NCBI GenBank assembly: GCA_022842865.1
Contig: JALHOV010000005.1
Coordinates: 1-34,533 of the forward strand
Reading direction: 5' to 3'
From: Vulcanimicrobiota bacterium
GTDB taxonomy: Bacteria; Vulcanimicrobiota; Xenobia; Xenobiales; JADMJV01
DNA length: 34,533 bases
The notes under the pieces were generated by a model. The model worked only from the letters and a program-made list of their open reading frames with translations. It did not search any database and was not told where the DNA came from. Positions within the stretch are counted from its first letter, which is position 1. Each line of letters opens with the position of its first letter. The translations under genes and the position numbers were made by a program. Positions 1 to 9,168 of the stretch are shown here, in pieces.

Positions 1-27
1 GGTGGCCGCCGAAGCTGGATTGGCCTA

Positions 28-182
28 GAAAAGGGGACCCGGGGGACAAAGGGGACCGGGGAGACAGTTTCACTTCTCCCATTTTTAGGGTTGGACTGGC
101 GCACACTTGCGAGTCCAACCCATAAATAGACCTTCGGAGAAACTTTCTCCAATGTCCCCAACGTCCCCCGGGTCCCCTTTCC
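28..182. repeat. Long imperfect inverted repeat with nested hairpins
   Basis: The outer arms at 28-47 and 163-182 are reverse complements at 19 of 20 positions, and weaker pairing continues inward (51-56 with 154-159). A second dyad at 88-97 and 112-121 is a perfect 10-bp stem, and its loop can add four pairs (100-103 with 108-111). Positions 136-150 form a self-palindromic GGAGAAACTTTCTCC. The whole block can fold into one long hairpin or cruciform of about 155 bp ending 15 bp before the methyltransferase start. It resembles a REP/BIME or MITE-like element, but no transposase is present and only one copy lies in this window. A regulatory leader is the alternative. Confidence 0.75.
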
Positions 183-197
183 ACGGAAAGACCTGAA

Positions 198-920
198 ATG
201 GCCAAACTCGGAAAACATAGTGCGAAGCTGAAGCAGTTGCTGCAGTTGGATAAGGCGTCGGTGAGGCGCGACTTGGGGCTCTTCCTGGTGGAGGGGCCCA
301 AGTTGCTGTTAGAGGCGCACAACGGTTATCACGAGCTGCGCGAGATTTTCTTTGATCCGGCTCGACACCAATTCGACCTGGGCGTGCCGGGCTGGCACGT
401 GGACTCGGAATTGCTCGATCGGGTTTGCGAGGCTCACCAGGGCGTCGTGGGCGTGGTCGAGTCGAAACCCTGGCCCGATATGCACCAGTACAATCGCCTG
501 GTGGTGGCCGACGGGCTCTCGGACCCGGGCAATCTGGGAACGCTTATGCGCAGCGCCTGGGCCTCCGGCATGGAAGCGCTGGTGTGCCTGGGCGGGGTCG
601 ATCCGTTTAACCCCAAGGTCGTGCGCGCCAGTGCCGGCGCCATCTTTCATTTGCCGGTCTACCGCTTGAAGTCGGGCCAGGAATTGGCCGAATACCCGTT
701 GGTGGGGCTCTCGCCTCGGGGTGGACGCGACCTGTATTCCATGCACTGGCCGCGGCGTTGGGGCCTGGTCGTCGGCAACGAAGCCCACGGACTGACCCTG
801 GAGGTGCAGGCCCTGTGCACCATCCCGATGGAGCACGGCTGCGAGTCGCTTAACGCGGCCACCAGTGCCTCGGTCGTCCTATTTGAGTACCGTCGTACTG
901 TTATGACCGGCAGTTCATAA
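198..920 (+). CDS. TrmH/SpoU-family RNA 2'-O-ribose methyltransferase
   Basis: Probable SAM-dependent methyltransferase of rRNA or tRNA ribose 2'-hydroxyls, cytosolic. All three SpoU motifs are visible: DPGNLGTLMRSA around residues 109-120 (motif 1, with the conserved Asn and Arg), GNEAHG at 193-198 (motif 2, usually GNExxG), and IPM followed by SLNAATSASVVLFEY around 209-231 (motif 3, the knot that binds SAM). The N-terminal 90 residues match the substrate-binding domain of the family, including the FLVEGPKLLLEA segment. Length (240 aa) is normal for a single-domain member plus this extension. The ATG is preceded by GGAAAG at 185-190. The exact RNA target (23S rRNA or tRNA) cannot be read from sequence. 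An inverted-repeat block sits directly upstream. Confidence 0.95.
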   Translation: MAKLGKHSAKLKQLLQLDKASVRRDLGLFLVEGPKLLLEAHNGYHELREIFFDPARHQFDLGVPGWHVDSELLDRVCEAHQGVVGVVESKPWPDMHQYNRLVVADGLSDPGNLGTLMRSAWASGMEALVCLGGVDPFNPKVVRASAGAIFHLPVYRLKSGQELAEYPLVGLSPRGGRDLYSMHWPRRWGLVVGNEAHGLTLEVQALCTIPMEHGCESLNAATSASVVLFEYRRTVMTGSS

Positions 921-965
921 CTCGGCAACCGATCCATCCACTCTGGACGCTATCCTAATAGAGCG

Positions 966-1730
966 ATGAACTCGATCAGCTCCAGCCTCAACTTGAACAG
1001 CAGAAAGCCGATGTGCTCCGGGAATCCCTGGGGCGCGGTGGCACCGCGTGCACACGTAGGAGGTTCCGAATACAAGCTGGTTCCAGACAGCGTCCAGATC
1101 ACACCCGCTGCGTCCCGGCCCGAGTCGGCGCCACCGGCGGCAGTCCGGCCCTCGGGCTATCCCAACATGGAGAGCCTCTCCAAGCAGACTGGCATCGCCA
1201 TCGCGGCGGCTGCCACCTCGTCCCCCCTGATGGTGGTGTTGCTCGGAACCCACGAATCTTCCAAAAAAGACCAGGCCGAAACCATCGCCAACAACCTGGG
1301 CCTCGTTCACCTCAACATGGGGGACATGATCGAGCAAGAAGTGAGTAGCGGCTCCGAACTGGGAGTAAACCTCAAGAAGGCTCTCGACAGTGGCGATGAG
1401 TCGCCGGCCCTGTTGCTCTACGACCTGGTCGCCAAGCGCGTGGAGCAGCCCGACGTGCAACAGCACGGTATGGTATTGGACGCCTACCCCGAAGACTTTA
1501 AACACCACAAAGCCGAAGCGCTGCTGGAAGAGCTGCAGGGCCTGCGCCTCATCGAACTCTCCCCTTCCGAAAAGAAGTGCGCCGATTGCACCCCGGTGGT
1601 GCAGGCCGCCCGTCAGCGCGGCGCGTATTTCCAGGTCGATGATGAAAAGGACCGCCAGGACACCGCAGATGTCTTGGAAGCTCTGGTGGATAATTTCCAC
1701 AGCGCTCCCGTCCGCATGTTGGCCATTTAG
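966..1730 (+). CDS. Degenerate adenylate-kinase-like protein with N-terminal extension
   Basis: Residues 88-245 follow the adenylate kinase fold order: a strand plus P-loop-equivalent (94-103), an NMP-binding stretch (LGLVHLNMGDMIEQEV), an ELG helix, a central QHGMVLDAYPEDF strand matching the kinase DGFPR element, and a C-terminal VDDEKDRQDT stretch matching the RxDDxxET region. The P-loop GxPGxGKGT has become GTHESSKKDQ, keeping a lysine but losing the glycines. The DGFPR arginine is replaced (DAYPE) and the LID is much reduced, leaving only a CADC remnant. Catalysis is therefore unlikely; a nucleotide-sensing or scaffold role is an inference. The first 85 residues are low-complexity (Ser/Pro/Ala). 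It ends 11 bp before the WD40 kinase gene, so the two probably share a transcript. A large antisense frame here is a shadow. Confidence 0.8.
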   Translation: MNSISSSLNLNSRKPMCSGNPWGAVAPRAHVGGSEYKLVPDSVQITPAASRPESAPPAAVRPSGYPNMESLSKQTGIAIAAAATSSPLMVVLLGTHESSKKDQAETIANNLGLVHLNMGDMIEQEVSSGSELGVNLKKALDSGDESPALLLYDLVAKRVEQPDVQQHGMVLDAYPEDFKHHKAEALLEELQGLRLIELSPSEKKCADCTPVVQAARQRGAYFQVDDEKDRQDTADVLEALVDNFHSAPVRMLAI

Positions 1731-1741
1731 CCAGACTCTCC

Positions 1742-3490
1742 GTGCGTGATCCTCTGCCGCCGGGCACTTTGCTGGGCGACGGTCCCTTTCAAATCGGAGA
1801 GTTAGTCGGCCAGGGCGGCTTCAGCCTCACCTATGCCGCCACTCAAGGCAATTGGCGAATGCCGGTGGCCCTGAAAGAGTTCTTTCCCCAGGGATGCCGT
1901 CGCCAGGGGCAACAGGTTGTGCCGGACCACGAAGCCGACTTTCACAGCGGCGTCGACTCTTTTCTTCAAGAAGGCAGTACGCTGGAACGCTTTTATCATC
2001 CCGGAGTGGTGCGCGTGCTAGGAAGTTTCCGCGCCAACGGCACCGCTTACCTGGTCGAAGAACTGCTGCAAGGAATCACCCTGGCCGTTGGCCTGGAACG
2101 GGCGGGCTCGATGTCGCTGCACCGCATGCTCGACCTGGCCTCTCAGGTGGGCCAGGCCATGCTGCTGGTACACGCGGCCGGATTGATCCACTCCGACCTG
2201 AAGCCCGACAATCTATTTTTGACCCGTCAAGGTCGTTATGTGATCCTGGATTTCGGCACCGCCCGCAGCGGCCACCAACAACTCCGCCAGCGCGAGGTCT
2301 CGCCCGGCTACTCCCCGCCGGAACAGTATGAGCGGGTCCCGCTCACTCCGGCCGCCGATGTCTATGCGCTGGCCGCCAGCATGGTTCACCTGGCCACCGG
2401 CAGCCCTCCCCCGGACGCGCGGGCACGCTTGCAGGGCGAAGTTCTGCCCCCCCTGGAGGGCCTCAGCGAAGGGCTGCGCCAGGCCCTTTATCAGGGCTTG
2501 CAGCTCGATCCCCGGCAGCGAACCGGCTCTATGCGTGCCTTTCTGGCCAGCCTGGGTCTGGAAGCCTCTCCGAAGTCGGCTCAGGGCGGCCTTCCCGGGT
2601 TTGAAGCGCTGGCTCGCAAGGCAGCCCACAGCGGCGGAGTCTACGCCCTTTGCCTGCACGCCACCAGTGCACGCCTCTACTCGGCCGGCCGCGACGGGTT
2701 CTGGCGCAGTTGGAGTTGGCCGCAACTGGAGTTGTTGCACAGCCAGAAAGCTCATGCCACTCCCATTCACAGCCTGGCCCTCTCGTCCGACGGAACCTAT
2801 TTGGTCACAGGAGCTCAGGACGGGTCGATCCGACTCTGGAACGCTCACGCGCCCTCGGGTGAAGGCTTTCCGCTGCTGAGCGAGGGCCCCGCCGTCAATA
2901 GCCTGGCCTTTCATCCCAGCCAACCGGTGGTGGCTGCCTGTCTGATCAACGGGGAATGCTGCCTGGTCGGACCTACCTTGGAAAAGCCCAATCGCTGGTC
3001 GGCCCATCAGGGCTCGGCCAACAGTCTGGCCATCGACCCCGGCGGAGTCTGGCTGGCCACGGCCGGAGATGACAAGGCGGTGCACCTCTGGTCTTTGCCC
3101 GAGGGAAGCTACGCAGGCAGCTTGCTGGGTCATACTTCTCGCGTCCAGGGTGTGCGCTTCATCCAAGACGGTGGTGGTTTGCTCACTTGCTGCGCGGACA
3201 TGACGGTACGCGCCTGGGAGCTCGAAGAGAAGCGAGAGGTACGCTGTCTGCGCGGGCACAAAGGGATGATTTGGACGGCTCAGGCCCACCAAAACCTGGT
3301 GCTGACCGCCTGCGCCGATCGCTGCCTGCGCGCCTTTCGCCTGGACGGCGGTCGCTTGTTGCTGCAGAGCGAAGCCCACGAACAATGGGTACGCTGTCTG
3401 GCCTACGATAGCGCCGGACAACTGGTGGCGAGTGGCGGAGGGGATGGGAAGATCTGCCAATGGCGCCTGCCGGATCTGGCCACATGTTGA
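1742..3490 (+). CDS. Ser/Thr protein kinase fused to seven WD40 repeats
   Basis: Predicted soluble bacterial Hanks-type kinase. Residues about 15-270 form the kinase: glycine loop GQGGFS (23-28), VALKEF with Lys45, catalytic loop HSDLKPDN (150-157), DFG at 170-172 and PPE (192-194) in place of APE. The catalytic loop is HSD rather than HRD, so this is a non-RD kinase that may not need activation-loop phosphorylation. Residues about 296-578 contain seven WD40-like units, each ending near a W or F strand (for example TGAQDGSIRLW and TAGDDKAVHLW), enough for one closed propeller. There is no transmembrane segment, unlike PASTA kinases. The start is GTG; I see no clear Shine-Dalgarno, so coupling to the gene 11 bp upstream is plausible. 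The propeller probably recruits substrates or partners. Confidence 0.95.
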   Translation: MRDPLPPGTLLGDGPFQIGELVGQGGFSLTYAATQGNWRMPVALKEFFPQGCRRQGQQVVPDHEADFHSGVDSFLQEGSTLERFYHPGVVRVLGSFRANGTAYLVEELLQGITLAVGLERAGSMSLHRMLDLASQVGQAMLLVHAAGLIHSDLKPDNLFLTRQGRYVILDFGTARSGHQQLRQREVSPGYSPPEQYERVPLTPAADVYALAASMVHLATGSPPPDARARLQGEVLPPLEGLSEGLRQALYQGLQLDPRQRTGSMRAFLASLGLEASPKSAQGGLPGFEALARKAAHSGGVYALCLHATSARLYSAGRDGFWRSWSWPQLELLHSQKAHATPIHSLALSSDGTYLVTGAQDGSIRLWNAHAPSGEGFPLLSEGPAVNSLAFHPSQPVVAACLINGECCLVGPTLEKPNRWSAHQGSANSLAIDPGGVWLATAGDDKAVHLWSLPEGSYAGSLLGHTSRVQGVRFIQDGGGLLTCCADMTVRAWELEEKREVRCLRGHKGMIWTAQAHQNLVLTACADRCLRAFRLDGGRLLLQSEAHEQWVRCLAYDSAGQLVASGGGDGKICQWRLPDLATC

Positions 3491-3506
3491 CCAGTCAAAG
3501 AGAGTT

Positions 3507-3541
3507 TTAACTTTTCTGCAACAAAAACCGACAAAAGTTAA
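3507..3541. promoter_or_regulatory. AT-rich 9-bp inverted repeat downstream of the kinase
   Basis: TTAACTTTT at 3507-3515 and AAAAGTTAA at 3533-3541 are perfect reverse complements separated by 17 bp. The block lies between the kinase stop (3490) and the small orphan gene. It is AT-rich against a GC-rich background. It could be an operator for the orphan gene or a weak terminator; there is no GC-rich stem, so I favour operator. Confidence 0.45.
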
Positions 3542-3545
3542 CATT

Positions 3546-3575
3546 TTGAGCCTCCCAAAGTCTTGCTCGTATGTA
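3546..3575 (+). promoter_or_regulatory. Candidate sigma-70-like promoter for the small Gly-rich gene
   Basis: TTGAGC at 3546-3551 and TATGTA at 3570-3575 are separated by 18 bp, giving a start point near 3582, about 37 bases before the ATG. It overlaps the edge of the AT-rich inverted repeat. Both boxes are imperfect, so this is only a candidate. Confidence 0.3.
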
Positions 3576-3618
3576 AAACTGAATGCAAGCAACGAAGAAA
3601 CCAGGAGGATTTACAGTT

Positions 3619-3900
3619 ATGGCAATCGGCGGTGGCGGTGGCGGTGGTTTAGGCGGTGGTGGACAGAACATCACCAACTACAACCAGCAAGCAATGGACC
3701 AGCAGATGCAGCAGACGGATCAGCGTCAAGCTCTTTCGACGCAGCGTCAGACCCAGCTCGAACTGAAGAAAGCAGATGAGAATGACCGCGCCAATGTGGC
3801 CAAGCTCATGACCTCAATCAACGATATCACCTTTGGTATCCAGAAAGACAAAATGGCCTCGGCGAACAAAAACTCCGAGTCCGCTCGCGCTCTTCTCTAA
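3619..3900 (+). CDS. Small Gly-rich/Gln-rich orphan protein (93 aa)
   Basis: I do not recognise a family. I chose the ATG at 3619 because AGGAGG at 3603-3608 sits at ideal spacing; an in-frame ATG at 3583 has no such site. The protein starts with MAIGGGGGGGLGGGG, continues with a Gln/Asn-rich stretch (residues about 16-45), then a charged, probably helical C-terminal half ending near SESARALL. It has no signal peptide, no transmembrane segment and no cysteine. It is flanked by a candidate promoter and a strong terminator, so it is likely transcribed alone, possibly at high level. A secreted helical protein of a type III-like system, a structural protein or a regulatory small protein are all possible; none is shown by the sequence. 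Confidence 0.8.
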   Translation: MAIGGGGGGGLGGGGQNITNYNQQAMDQQMQQTDQRQALSTQRQTQLELKKADENDRANVAKLMTSINDITFGIQKDKMASANKNSESARALL

Positions 3901-3920
3901 AGTTCGTCCCTCCAGAAAGC

Positions 3921-3950
3921 AAAAAGACCGGCCGCCAGGCCGGTCTTTTT
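3921..3950 (+). terminator. Intrinsic terminator after the Gly-rich orphan
   Basis: A perfect 13-bp stem (3921-3933 with 3938-3950) with a four-base loop has an A-tract on the left arm and a T-tract on the right. It is a textbook Rho-independent terminator that can work on both strands. It insulates the small gene from metH. Confidence 0.95.
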
Positions 3951-4050
3951 GTTTGTCGGAGGGGAACTTTGGGGGGAAGCGTATATAAATCACAATCTCC
4001 TACAAACTCGGGGTCCCGGGCTGCTTAGGTGTAAATGGAGAACCTCAGCC

Positions 4051-7000
4051 TTGAATATTGAAGATCTCATCAAAGAGCGTATCGTTATCCTGGACGGTGG
4101 CATGGGCACCATGCTGCAGCGCAAGGAAATTACGGAAGAACAGTATCGTGGAGAACGTTTCGCCGACCACCCCGGCAGCCTGAAAGGCAACTGCGACCTG
4201 CTCAACCTGACCCGCCCGGAGGTGGTGGAAGCCATCCACCTCGAGTATTTCCGGGCCGGCGCCGACATGGTGGAAACCAACACCTTTAGCAGCAACTCCA
4301 TCTCCCAGGCCGACTACAGCCTGCAGTCCCTGGTCAGCGAACTCAACCTGGCCGGTGCGCAGGTGGCCCGACGGGCCGCCGACCTCGCCGAAAAAGAAGA
4401 CGGCAAAAAGCGCTTCGTGGCCGGCTCCATCGGCCCCACCACCAGAACCTGCTCGCTGGCCGTCGATCCCAATGATCCCGGCTTCCGCGCCTCCAACTTC
4501 GAGGAAATGGCCGACGCCTACTACGAGCAAATGGTCGGTTTGCTGCAGGGCGGCGTGGACGTGCTGCTTTACGAGACCATCACCGACACCCTCAACCTGA
4601 AAGCCGGCCTCTTCCGTCTGGAGGAAGCCTTCGAAACGGCCGGTCGGCGGGTGCCGCTGATGATTTCGGTCACCGTCATCGATATTTCGGGACGAACCCT
4701 GTCTGGCCAGACGGTGGAAGCCTTTTGGGCCAGCGTGCGCCACGCCAAGCCCTTCTCGGTAGGCCTCAACTGCGCCCTGGGAGCCGATTTGCTGCGACCC
4801 TACCTGGAAGAACTGCACAACCTGGCAGACTGTTACATCAGTTGCTATCCCAACGCCGGTCTGCCCAACACCATGGGGGGCTTCGACGAAACTCCCGAAC
4901 ACTTCTCCGAGGTGCTTTGTGAGTACGGCCGTCAAGGCTGGCTCAACATCGCCGGCGGCTGCTGCGGCACGGGCCCGGAGAATATCGCCTTGCTGGCCAA
5001 GGAGATCGCCAGCATCCAACCCAGACAACGCCCGCAGCGCAACCGCCATCTCAGCGTGGCCGGTCTGGAGGCGTACACCTTAAAGCCCACCACCGGGTTT
5101 TCGATGATCGGCGAGCGCACCAATATCACCGGCAGTCCCAAATTCGCCGAACTCATTCGCCAGGGCGATCTGGAGAAAGCTCTGGCGGTGGCCCGCCAGC
5201 AGGTGGAAAACGGCGCCAATCTGCTCGACATCAACATGGATGAGGGAATGATCGACTCCAAGGCCACCATGGTGCGCTTCCTCAACCTGGTCGGCTCGGA
5301 GCCGGACATCTCCAAGGTGCCGCTCATGCTGGATAGCTCTCGCTGGGACGTGCTCGAAGCGGGCCTGCGCTGCGTTCAGGGCAAGTGCATTGTCAACTCC
5401 ATCAGTCTGAAAGACGGGGAAAGCGAATTTTTGCGCCGCGCGAGCCTGTTGCAGCGCTACGGTGCGGCCGCCGTGGTCATGGCCTTTGACGAAAACGGCC
5501 AGGCCGACACGCGCGAGCGCAAACTGGCCGTGTGCCAGCGCGCCTTCAACCTGCTGCGCGAAAAACTCGACTTCGCGGCCGAGGACATCGTCTTCGATCC
5601 CAACGTCTTGACCGTGGCCACCGGCATGGAAGAACACGATCTCTACGGACTTCACTTCATCGAGGCCGTCGGCGACATCAAGAAAGCCTGTCCAGGCTGT
5701 CTAACCGTCGGCGGCATTTCCAACGTCAGCTTCTCGTTCCGCGGCAACAACCCGGTGCGCGAAGCCATGCATGCGGCCTTTCTCTACCACGCCATCAAAA
5801 ATGGCCTGGACTTCGGCATTGTCAACGCCGGCATGTTGAGCGTCTATGAGGAAATCCCGGCTGACCTGTTAGAGCGTGTCGAAGACGTTCTGCTTTTCCG
5901 CCGTGCTGACTCCACCGAGCGAATGGTGGCCTATGCCGAGGAGCTGAAAGCCAAAAACGCCGCCGCCGGGGGCGGTCCGGTCGCAAAAGAAACGGCCGAA
6001 TGGCGAAGCTGGCCGGTGGCCGAACGCTTGAAGCACGCCCTGGTTAAAGGACTGGTCGAGCACATTGATGAGGACGCCGAAGAAGCCCGGGTCGCCTTGG
6101 GCCGTCCGCTACTGGTCATCGAGGGTCCTATGATGGACGGTATGAACGTGGTGGGGGACCTGTTCGGAGCCGGCAAGATGTTCTTACCACAGGTGGTCAA
6201 GAGCGCCCGCGTCATGAAGAAAGCGGTGGCCTACCTGGAACCGTTTATGGAAAAGGAACGGGCTGGTGCCAGTTCCAGCAAAGGCACGGTTCTGCTGGCC
6301 ACCGTAAAAGGGGACGTGCATGACATCGGCAAGAACATTGTGAGCGTGGTGCTGCGCTGCAATTCCTACGAAGTCATCGATCTGGGCGTGATGGTGCCCT
6401 GCGACAAGATCCTGGCCGCGGCCAAGGAGCATAACGTGCAGGCCATCGGACTTTCCGGCCTGATTACTCCGTCCTTGGACGAGATGGTGCACGTGGCCAA
6501 AGAGATGGAGCGCTTGCAGGTCGGACTGCCGCTGCTGATTGGCGGCGCCACCACCAGTCGCGCCCACACGGCCGTAAAGATCGCACCCAGGTATGGCCAG
6601 CCGACCGTTCACGTGAAGGACGCGTCGCGGGTGGTGCAGGTGATGCAGAACCTCAATGACCCGGCAGCACGGCCGGGCTACCTGGCCGAACAAGAGAAAG
6701 ACTACGAGGAACTGCGCCGCCGACACGGCGAGGGGCAGGCCAAAGAGCGATTTTTATCCTTGGAACAGGCACGAACCAATGGTCTGAACCTGGACTGGAG
6801 CGAGGCGAGACTGGCCCAGCCCGAGTTTTGGGGAGCGCGCAACTGGGAGCCGGAACTCTCGGAAATCGTGCCCTACATCGACTGGACGCCCTTTTTCAGC
6901 ACCTGGGAACTGCGTGGTGCTTACCCCCGCATTTTCCAGGATCCGCAAGTCGGGAGTGAGGCCAAAAAGCTGTTTGACGACGCCCAGGCCTTGCTCAAGC

Positions 7001-7719
7001 GCTTGGTTGAGGAAAAGATCCTCAAGCCCAGGGCGGTCTACGGCTTCTTCCAGGCTCAGGCTGAAGGCGACGACATCCTGATCGAAGGTGGCAAATGGCG
7101 TCTGCCCACGCTACGCCAGCAGATGGTGCGCGCAGAAGGCCTGCCCAATCTGGCCCTGAGCGACTTCGTCGCCTCCGACCGATCGGACTCGATCGGTGCT
7201 TTTGCCGTCACCAGCGGCCACGGCCTGGACGAGTTCGTGGCCAAACTGGACGCCGAACATGACGAGTACAACTCGATTATGGCCAAAGCTCTAGCCGATC
7301 GTCTGGCCGAGGCGATGGCCGAACTGCTGCACCTGAAAGTGCGGCGCGAATGGGGCTACGGCAAGGACGAGAAGCTGGAAATTCAGGATCTGATCAAGGA
7401 ACGTTACCGCGGCATCCGTCCGGCTCCGGGCTACCCGGCCTGCCCCGACCACCAGGGCAAAAAGATCTTGTGGTCGATGTTGGACGCGGGCACGGCCACC
7501 GGCATCAGCCTGACCGAAAGCCTGGCCATGTGGCCGGCCAGTTCCGTCTCGGGTTTCTACTTCGCTTCCGCCGAAGCACGCTATTTCGCGGTGGGCAAGG
7601 TGGGCAAGGACCAGATCGAAGACTACGCTCGTCGCACCGGCTGGGACCTGGCCGAAGTCGAGCGCTGGCTCAGCCCCAACCTCAACTACGAGCCCGACGC
7701 CCAGTTAGTCGTGCGCTAA
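4051..7719 (+). CDS. metH: Cobalamin-dependent methionine synthase
   Basis: Transfers a methyl group from 5-methyltetrahydrofolate to homocysteine through methylcobalamin; cytosolic. With the TTG at 4051 (GGAG at 4037-4040) the protein is 1222 aa, very close to the usual size, and starts like E. coli MetH just before ILDGGMGTM. An upstream in-frame TTG at 3949 lies inside the terminator and is unlikely. Domains in order: homocysteine/zinc barrel (1 to about 330, zinc ligands in VGLNCALG and GGCCGTGP near residue 303), pterin barrel (about 350-620), cobalamin cap and Rossmann domain (about 650-890, GDVHDIGKN with the lower-axial His near 757), and SAM-dependent activation domain (about 900-1222, [12 protein letters not shown] near 1122). 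All key motifs are intact. The 3' end overlaps the convergent histidine kinase gene by 15 bp. Confidence 0.98.
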   Translation: MNIEDLIKERIVILDGGMGTMLQRKEITEEQYRGERFADHPGSLKGNCDLLNLTRPEVVEAIHLEYFRAGADMVETNTFSSNSISQADYSLQSLVSELNLAGAQVARRAADLAEKEDGKKRFVAGSIGPTTRTCSLAVDPNDPGFRASNFEEMADAYYEQMVGLLQGGVDVLLYETITDTLNLKAGLFRLEEAFETAGRRVPLMISVTVIDISGRTLSGQTVEAFWASVRHAKPFSVGLNCALGADLLRPYLEELHNLADCYISCYPNAGLPNTMGGFDETPEHFSEVLCEYGRQGWLNIAGGCCGTGPENIALLAKEIASIQPRQRPQRNRHLSVAGLEAYTLKPTTGFSMIGERTNITGSPKFAELIRQGDLEKALAVARQQVENGANLLDINMDEGMIDSKATMVRFLNLVGSEPDISKVPLMLDSSRWDVLEAGLRCVQGKCIVNSISLKDGESEFLRRASLLQRYGAAAVVMAFDENGQADTRERKLAVCQRAFNLLREKLDFAAEDIVFDPNVLTVATGMEEHDLYGLHFIEAVGDIKKACPGCLTVGGISNVSFSFRGNNPVREAMHAAFLYHAIKNGLDFGIVNAGMLSVYEEIPADLLERVEDVLLFRRADSTERMVAYAEELKAKNAAAGGGPVAKETAEWRSWPVAERLKHALVKGLVEHIDEDAEEARVALGRPLLVIEGPMMDGMNVVGDLFGAGKMFLPQVVKSARVMKKAVAYLEPFMEKERAGASSSKGTVLLATVKGDVHDIGKNIVSVVLRCNSYEVIDLGVMVPCDKILAAAKEHNVQAIGLSGLITPSLDEMVHVAKEMERLQVGLPLLIGGATTSRAHTAVKIAPRYGQPTVHVKDASRVVQVMQNLNDPAARPGYLAEQEKDYEELRRRHGEGQAKERFLSLEQARTNGLNLDWSEARLAQPEFWGARNWEPELSEIVPYIDWTPFFSTWELRGAYPRIFQDPQVGSEAKKLFDDAQALLKRLVEEKILKPRAVYGFFQAQAEGDDILIEGGKWRLPTLRQQMVRAEGLPNLALSDFVASDRSDSIGAFAVTSGHGLDEFVAKLDAEHDEYNSIMAKALADRLAEAMAELLHLKVRREWGYGKDEKLEIQDLIKERYRGIRPAPGYPACPDHQGKKILWSMLDAGTATGISLTESLAMWPASSVSGFYFASAEARYFAVGKVGKDQIEDYARRTGWDLAEVERWLSPNLNYEPDAQLVVR

Positions 7720-9168
7720 GATCCGCGACCAGGGGAACTCAGCGCGCACCTGGGTTCCCCCACTGGCCATGTTGGTCACAAGCACCTCGCCGGCCCAACT
7801 GCGTGCGCGTTCCTGCATGCCGAGAATGCCGAAATTGACTCCGGGAGGCTTGACGTCAGAAGGCAAACCGCGACCGTTGTCCACCACCAGGGTCACCATG
7901 CGATCGTCTTCGTGTCTCAGCACAACTCGTACTTGAGTGGCAGAGGCGTGGCGCACCACGTTGGTCAGCGCCTCCTGCACAATGCGGTAGATGGCCAGCG
8001 AAGCTTCGGTGCCAAAGCGACAGTTGCTCACATGGCATTCGTAGACCGTCTCCATAGGATAGCGGTGAGAGATTTCTCCTACCAGTTCGTCGAGGGCGTG
8101 ACAAAGTCCCAGTTCCTCCAGGAGGGGCGGACGCATTTGCTTGGAGACGCGGCGCAGGCCGGCGATGGTGGAGTCGAGCAACTGATTGAGCGAGCCCAGT
8201 CTTTCTTCGACCTGCGGATTCTCGTCCAGATGGCGTTCCAACCAGGCCAGTTCAAACTTCATGGCCGCCAGTTGCTGGCCAAATTCGTCGTGCAGTTCGC
8301 GGGCCAGAGCGCGTAGCTGCTGCTCCAAAAGGTTCTGCTGGCGCACAGAGAGCTGACGCAGTTGCTGGCGAGACTCTTCCAGCTGCGACTCCGCGCGCTT
8401 GAGCCGGGAGATGTCACGAGCTACCACCACTCCGCCAATGGGCGCCCCCTGGGCGTCTCGCATGGCGGTGATCGAGCGCGAGACGGCCACTTCCTGGCCA
8501 TTCTTGTGCAGAACACGGGTCTCTAGAGGCGGCAGCTGCTGTTTCGATCGCGCTTTTTGCATAAGCGCTTCAATCTCGCGTTGGCGACCGGAGGGAACGA
8601 GACGAAAAGCGGAACGACCGATCATCTCCTCCGAGCTCCAGCCCAGCAGACGCTCGGCGCCCGGATTCCAGAGCAACACCGTGCCTTCCATGTTGACGCC
8701 GATGATGGCGTCATCACTGGCGGTGAAGAACCAGGACATCATCTGACTGGCCAACAAAGAGGCCTTCTCGTGGGTCACGTCGCGAATCACGGCGGCGCCG
8801 CCGATCAACTCACCGTTCGGATCGAGGAGGGGGCGCGCAAACACTTTGATCCAGCGGCCCTGGGGCAGGGCATCATTGATCACGACCAACTCTTGCTCGA
8901 CTTGCTCCATTCGTTCCAGGGCCAAGGACAGGGGCAGTTCTTCGGGGCGCAAGAGGCGCTGCTCGATAGGGCAGTGCAGGCCGTAGTGCGAGGCCCAATC
9001 CTGCTGGGCCAGGCCGACTACGGCGCCCTTGCCAAGAATCTTGGTGTTGGCGGCATTCCACACCTGGAAGCGTCCCGCCGCATCCACCACGCAAAAGCCC
9101 GCGTCCAGGCTGTCGATCATGGGACCGATCAATTGAGAATCGGCGGGGAGCTGAGCGAACTCATCCAT
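7705..9168 (-). CDS. PAS-PAS sensor histidine kinase, HisKA_3/NarL type
   Basis: Predicted cytosolic two-component sensor. Residues about 12-130 and 145-255 are two PAS domains (the second ends [15 protein letters not shown]), followed by a Gln-rich coiled coil. The HisKA_3 dimerisation domain has the phospho-acceptor His293 in [12 protein letters not shown], and the HATPase_c domain has an N-box (Asn403 in [11 protein letters not shown]), G1 (DNGRGLP, 430-436) and G2 (GILGMQER, 447-454). This architecture normally partners a LuxR/NarL-type response regulator; none is in the window, so it is an orphan. There is no transmembrane segment, so the signal is probably internal (redox, gas or ligand). 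Its ATG overlaps the last codons of aat by 8 bp, implying translational coupling. Its 3' end overlaps metH. Confidence 0.95.
   Translation of the reverse strand: MDEFAQLPADSQLIGPMIDSLDAGFCVVDAAGRFQVWNAANTKILGKGAVVGLAQQDWASHYGLHCPIEQRLLRPEELPLSLALERMEQVEQELVVINDALPQGRWIKVFARPLLDPNGELIGGAAVIRDVTHEKASLLASQMMSWFFTASDDAIIGVNMEGTVLLWNPGAERLLGWSSEEMIGRSAFRLVPSGRQREIEALMQKARSKQQLPPLETRVLHKNGQEVAVSRSITAMRDAQGAPIGGVVVARDISRLKRAESQLEESRQQLRQLSVRQQNLLEQQLRALARELHDEFGQQLAAMKFELAWLERHLDENPQVEERLGSLNQLLDSTIAGLRRVSKQMRPPLLEELGLCHALDELVGEISHRYPMETVYECHVSNCRFGTEASLAIYRIVQEALTNVVRHASATQVRVVLRHEDDRMVTLVVDNGRGLPSDVKPPGVNFGILGMQERARSWAGEVLVTNMASGGTQVRAEFPWSRILAHD

Noticed and set aside
2213-3592. 459-residue antisense frame opposite the WD40 kinase
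   Set aside because: It mirrors a strongly recognised gene in high-GC DNA, shows no family motif, and has no ribosome site.
3951-4050. Cobalamin riboswitch before metH
   Set aside because: Only 100 bp separates the terminator from the start, too short for a B12 riboswitch, and no B12-box-like sequence is visible.
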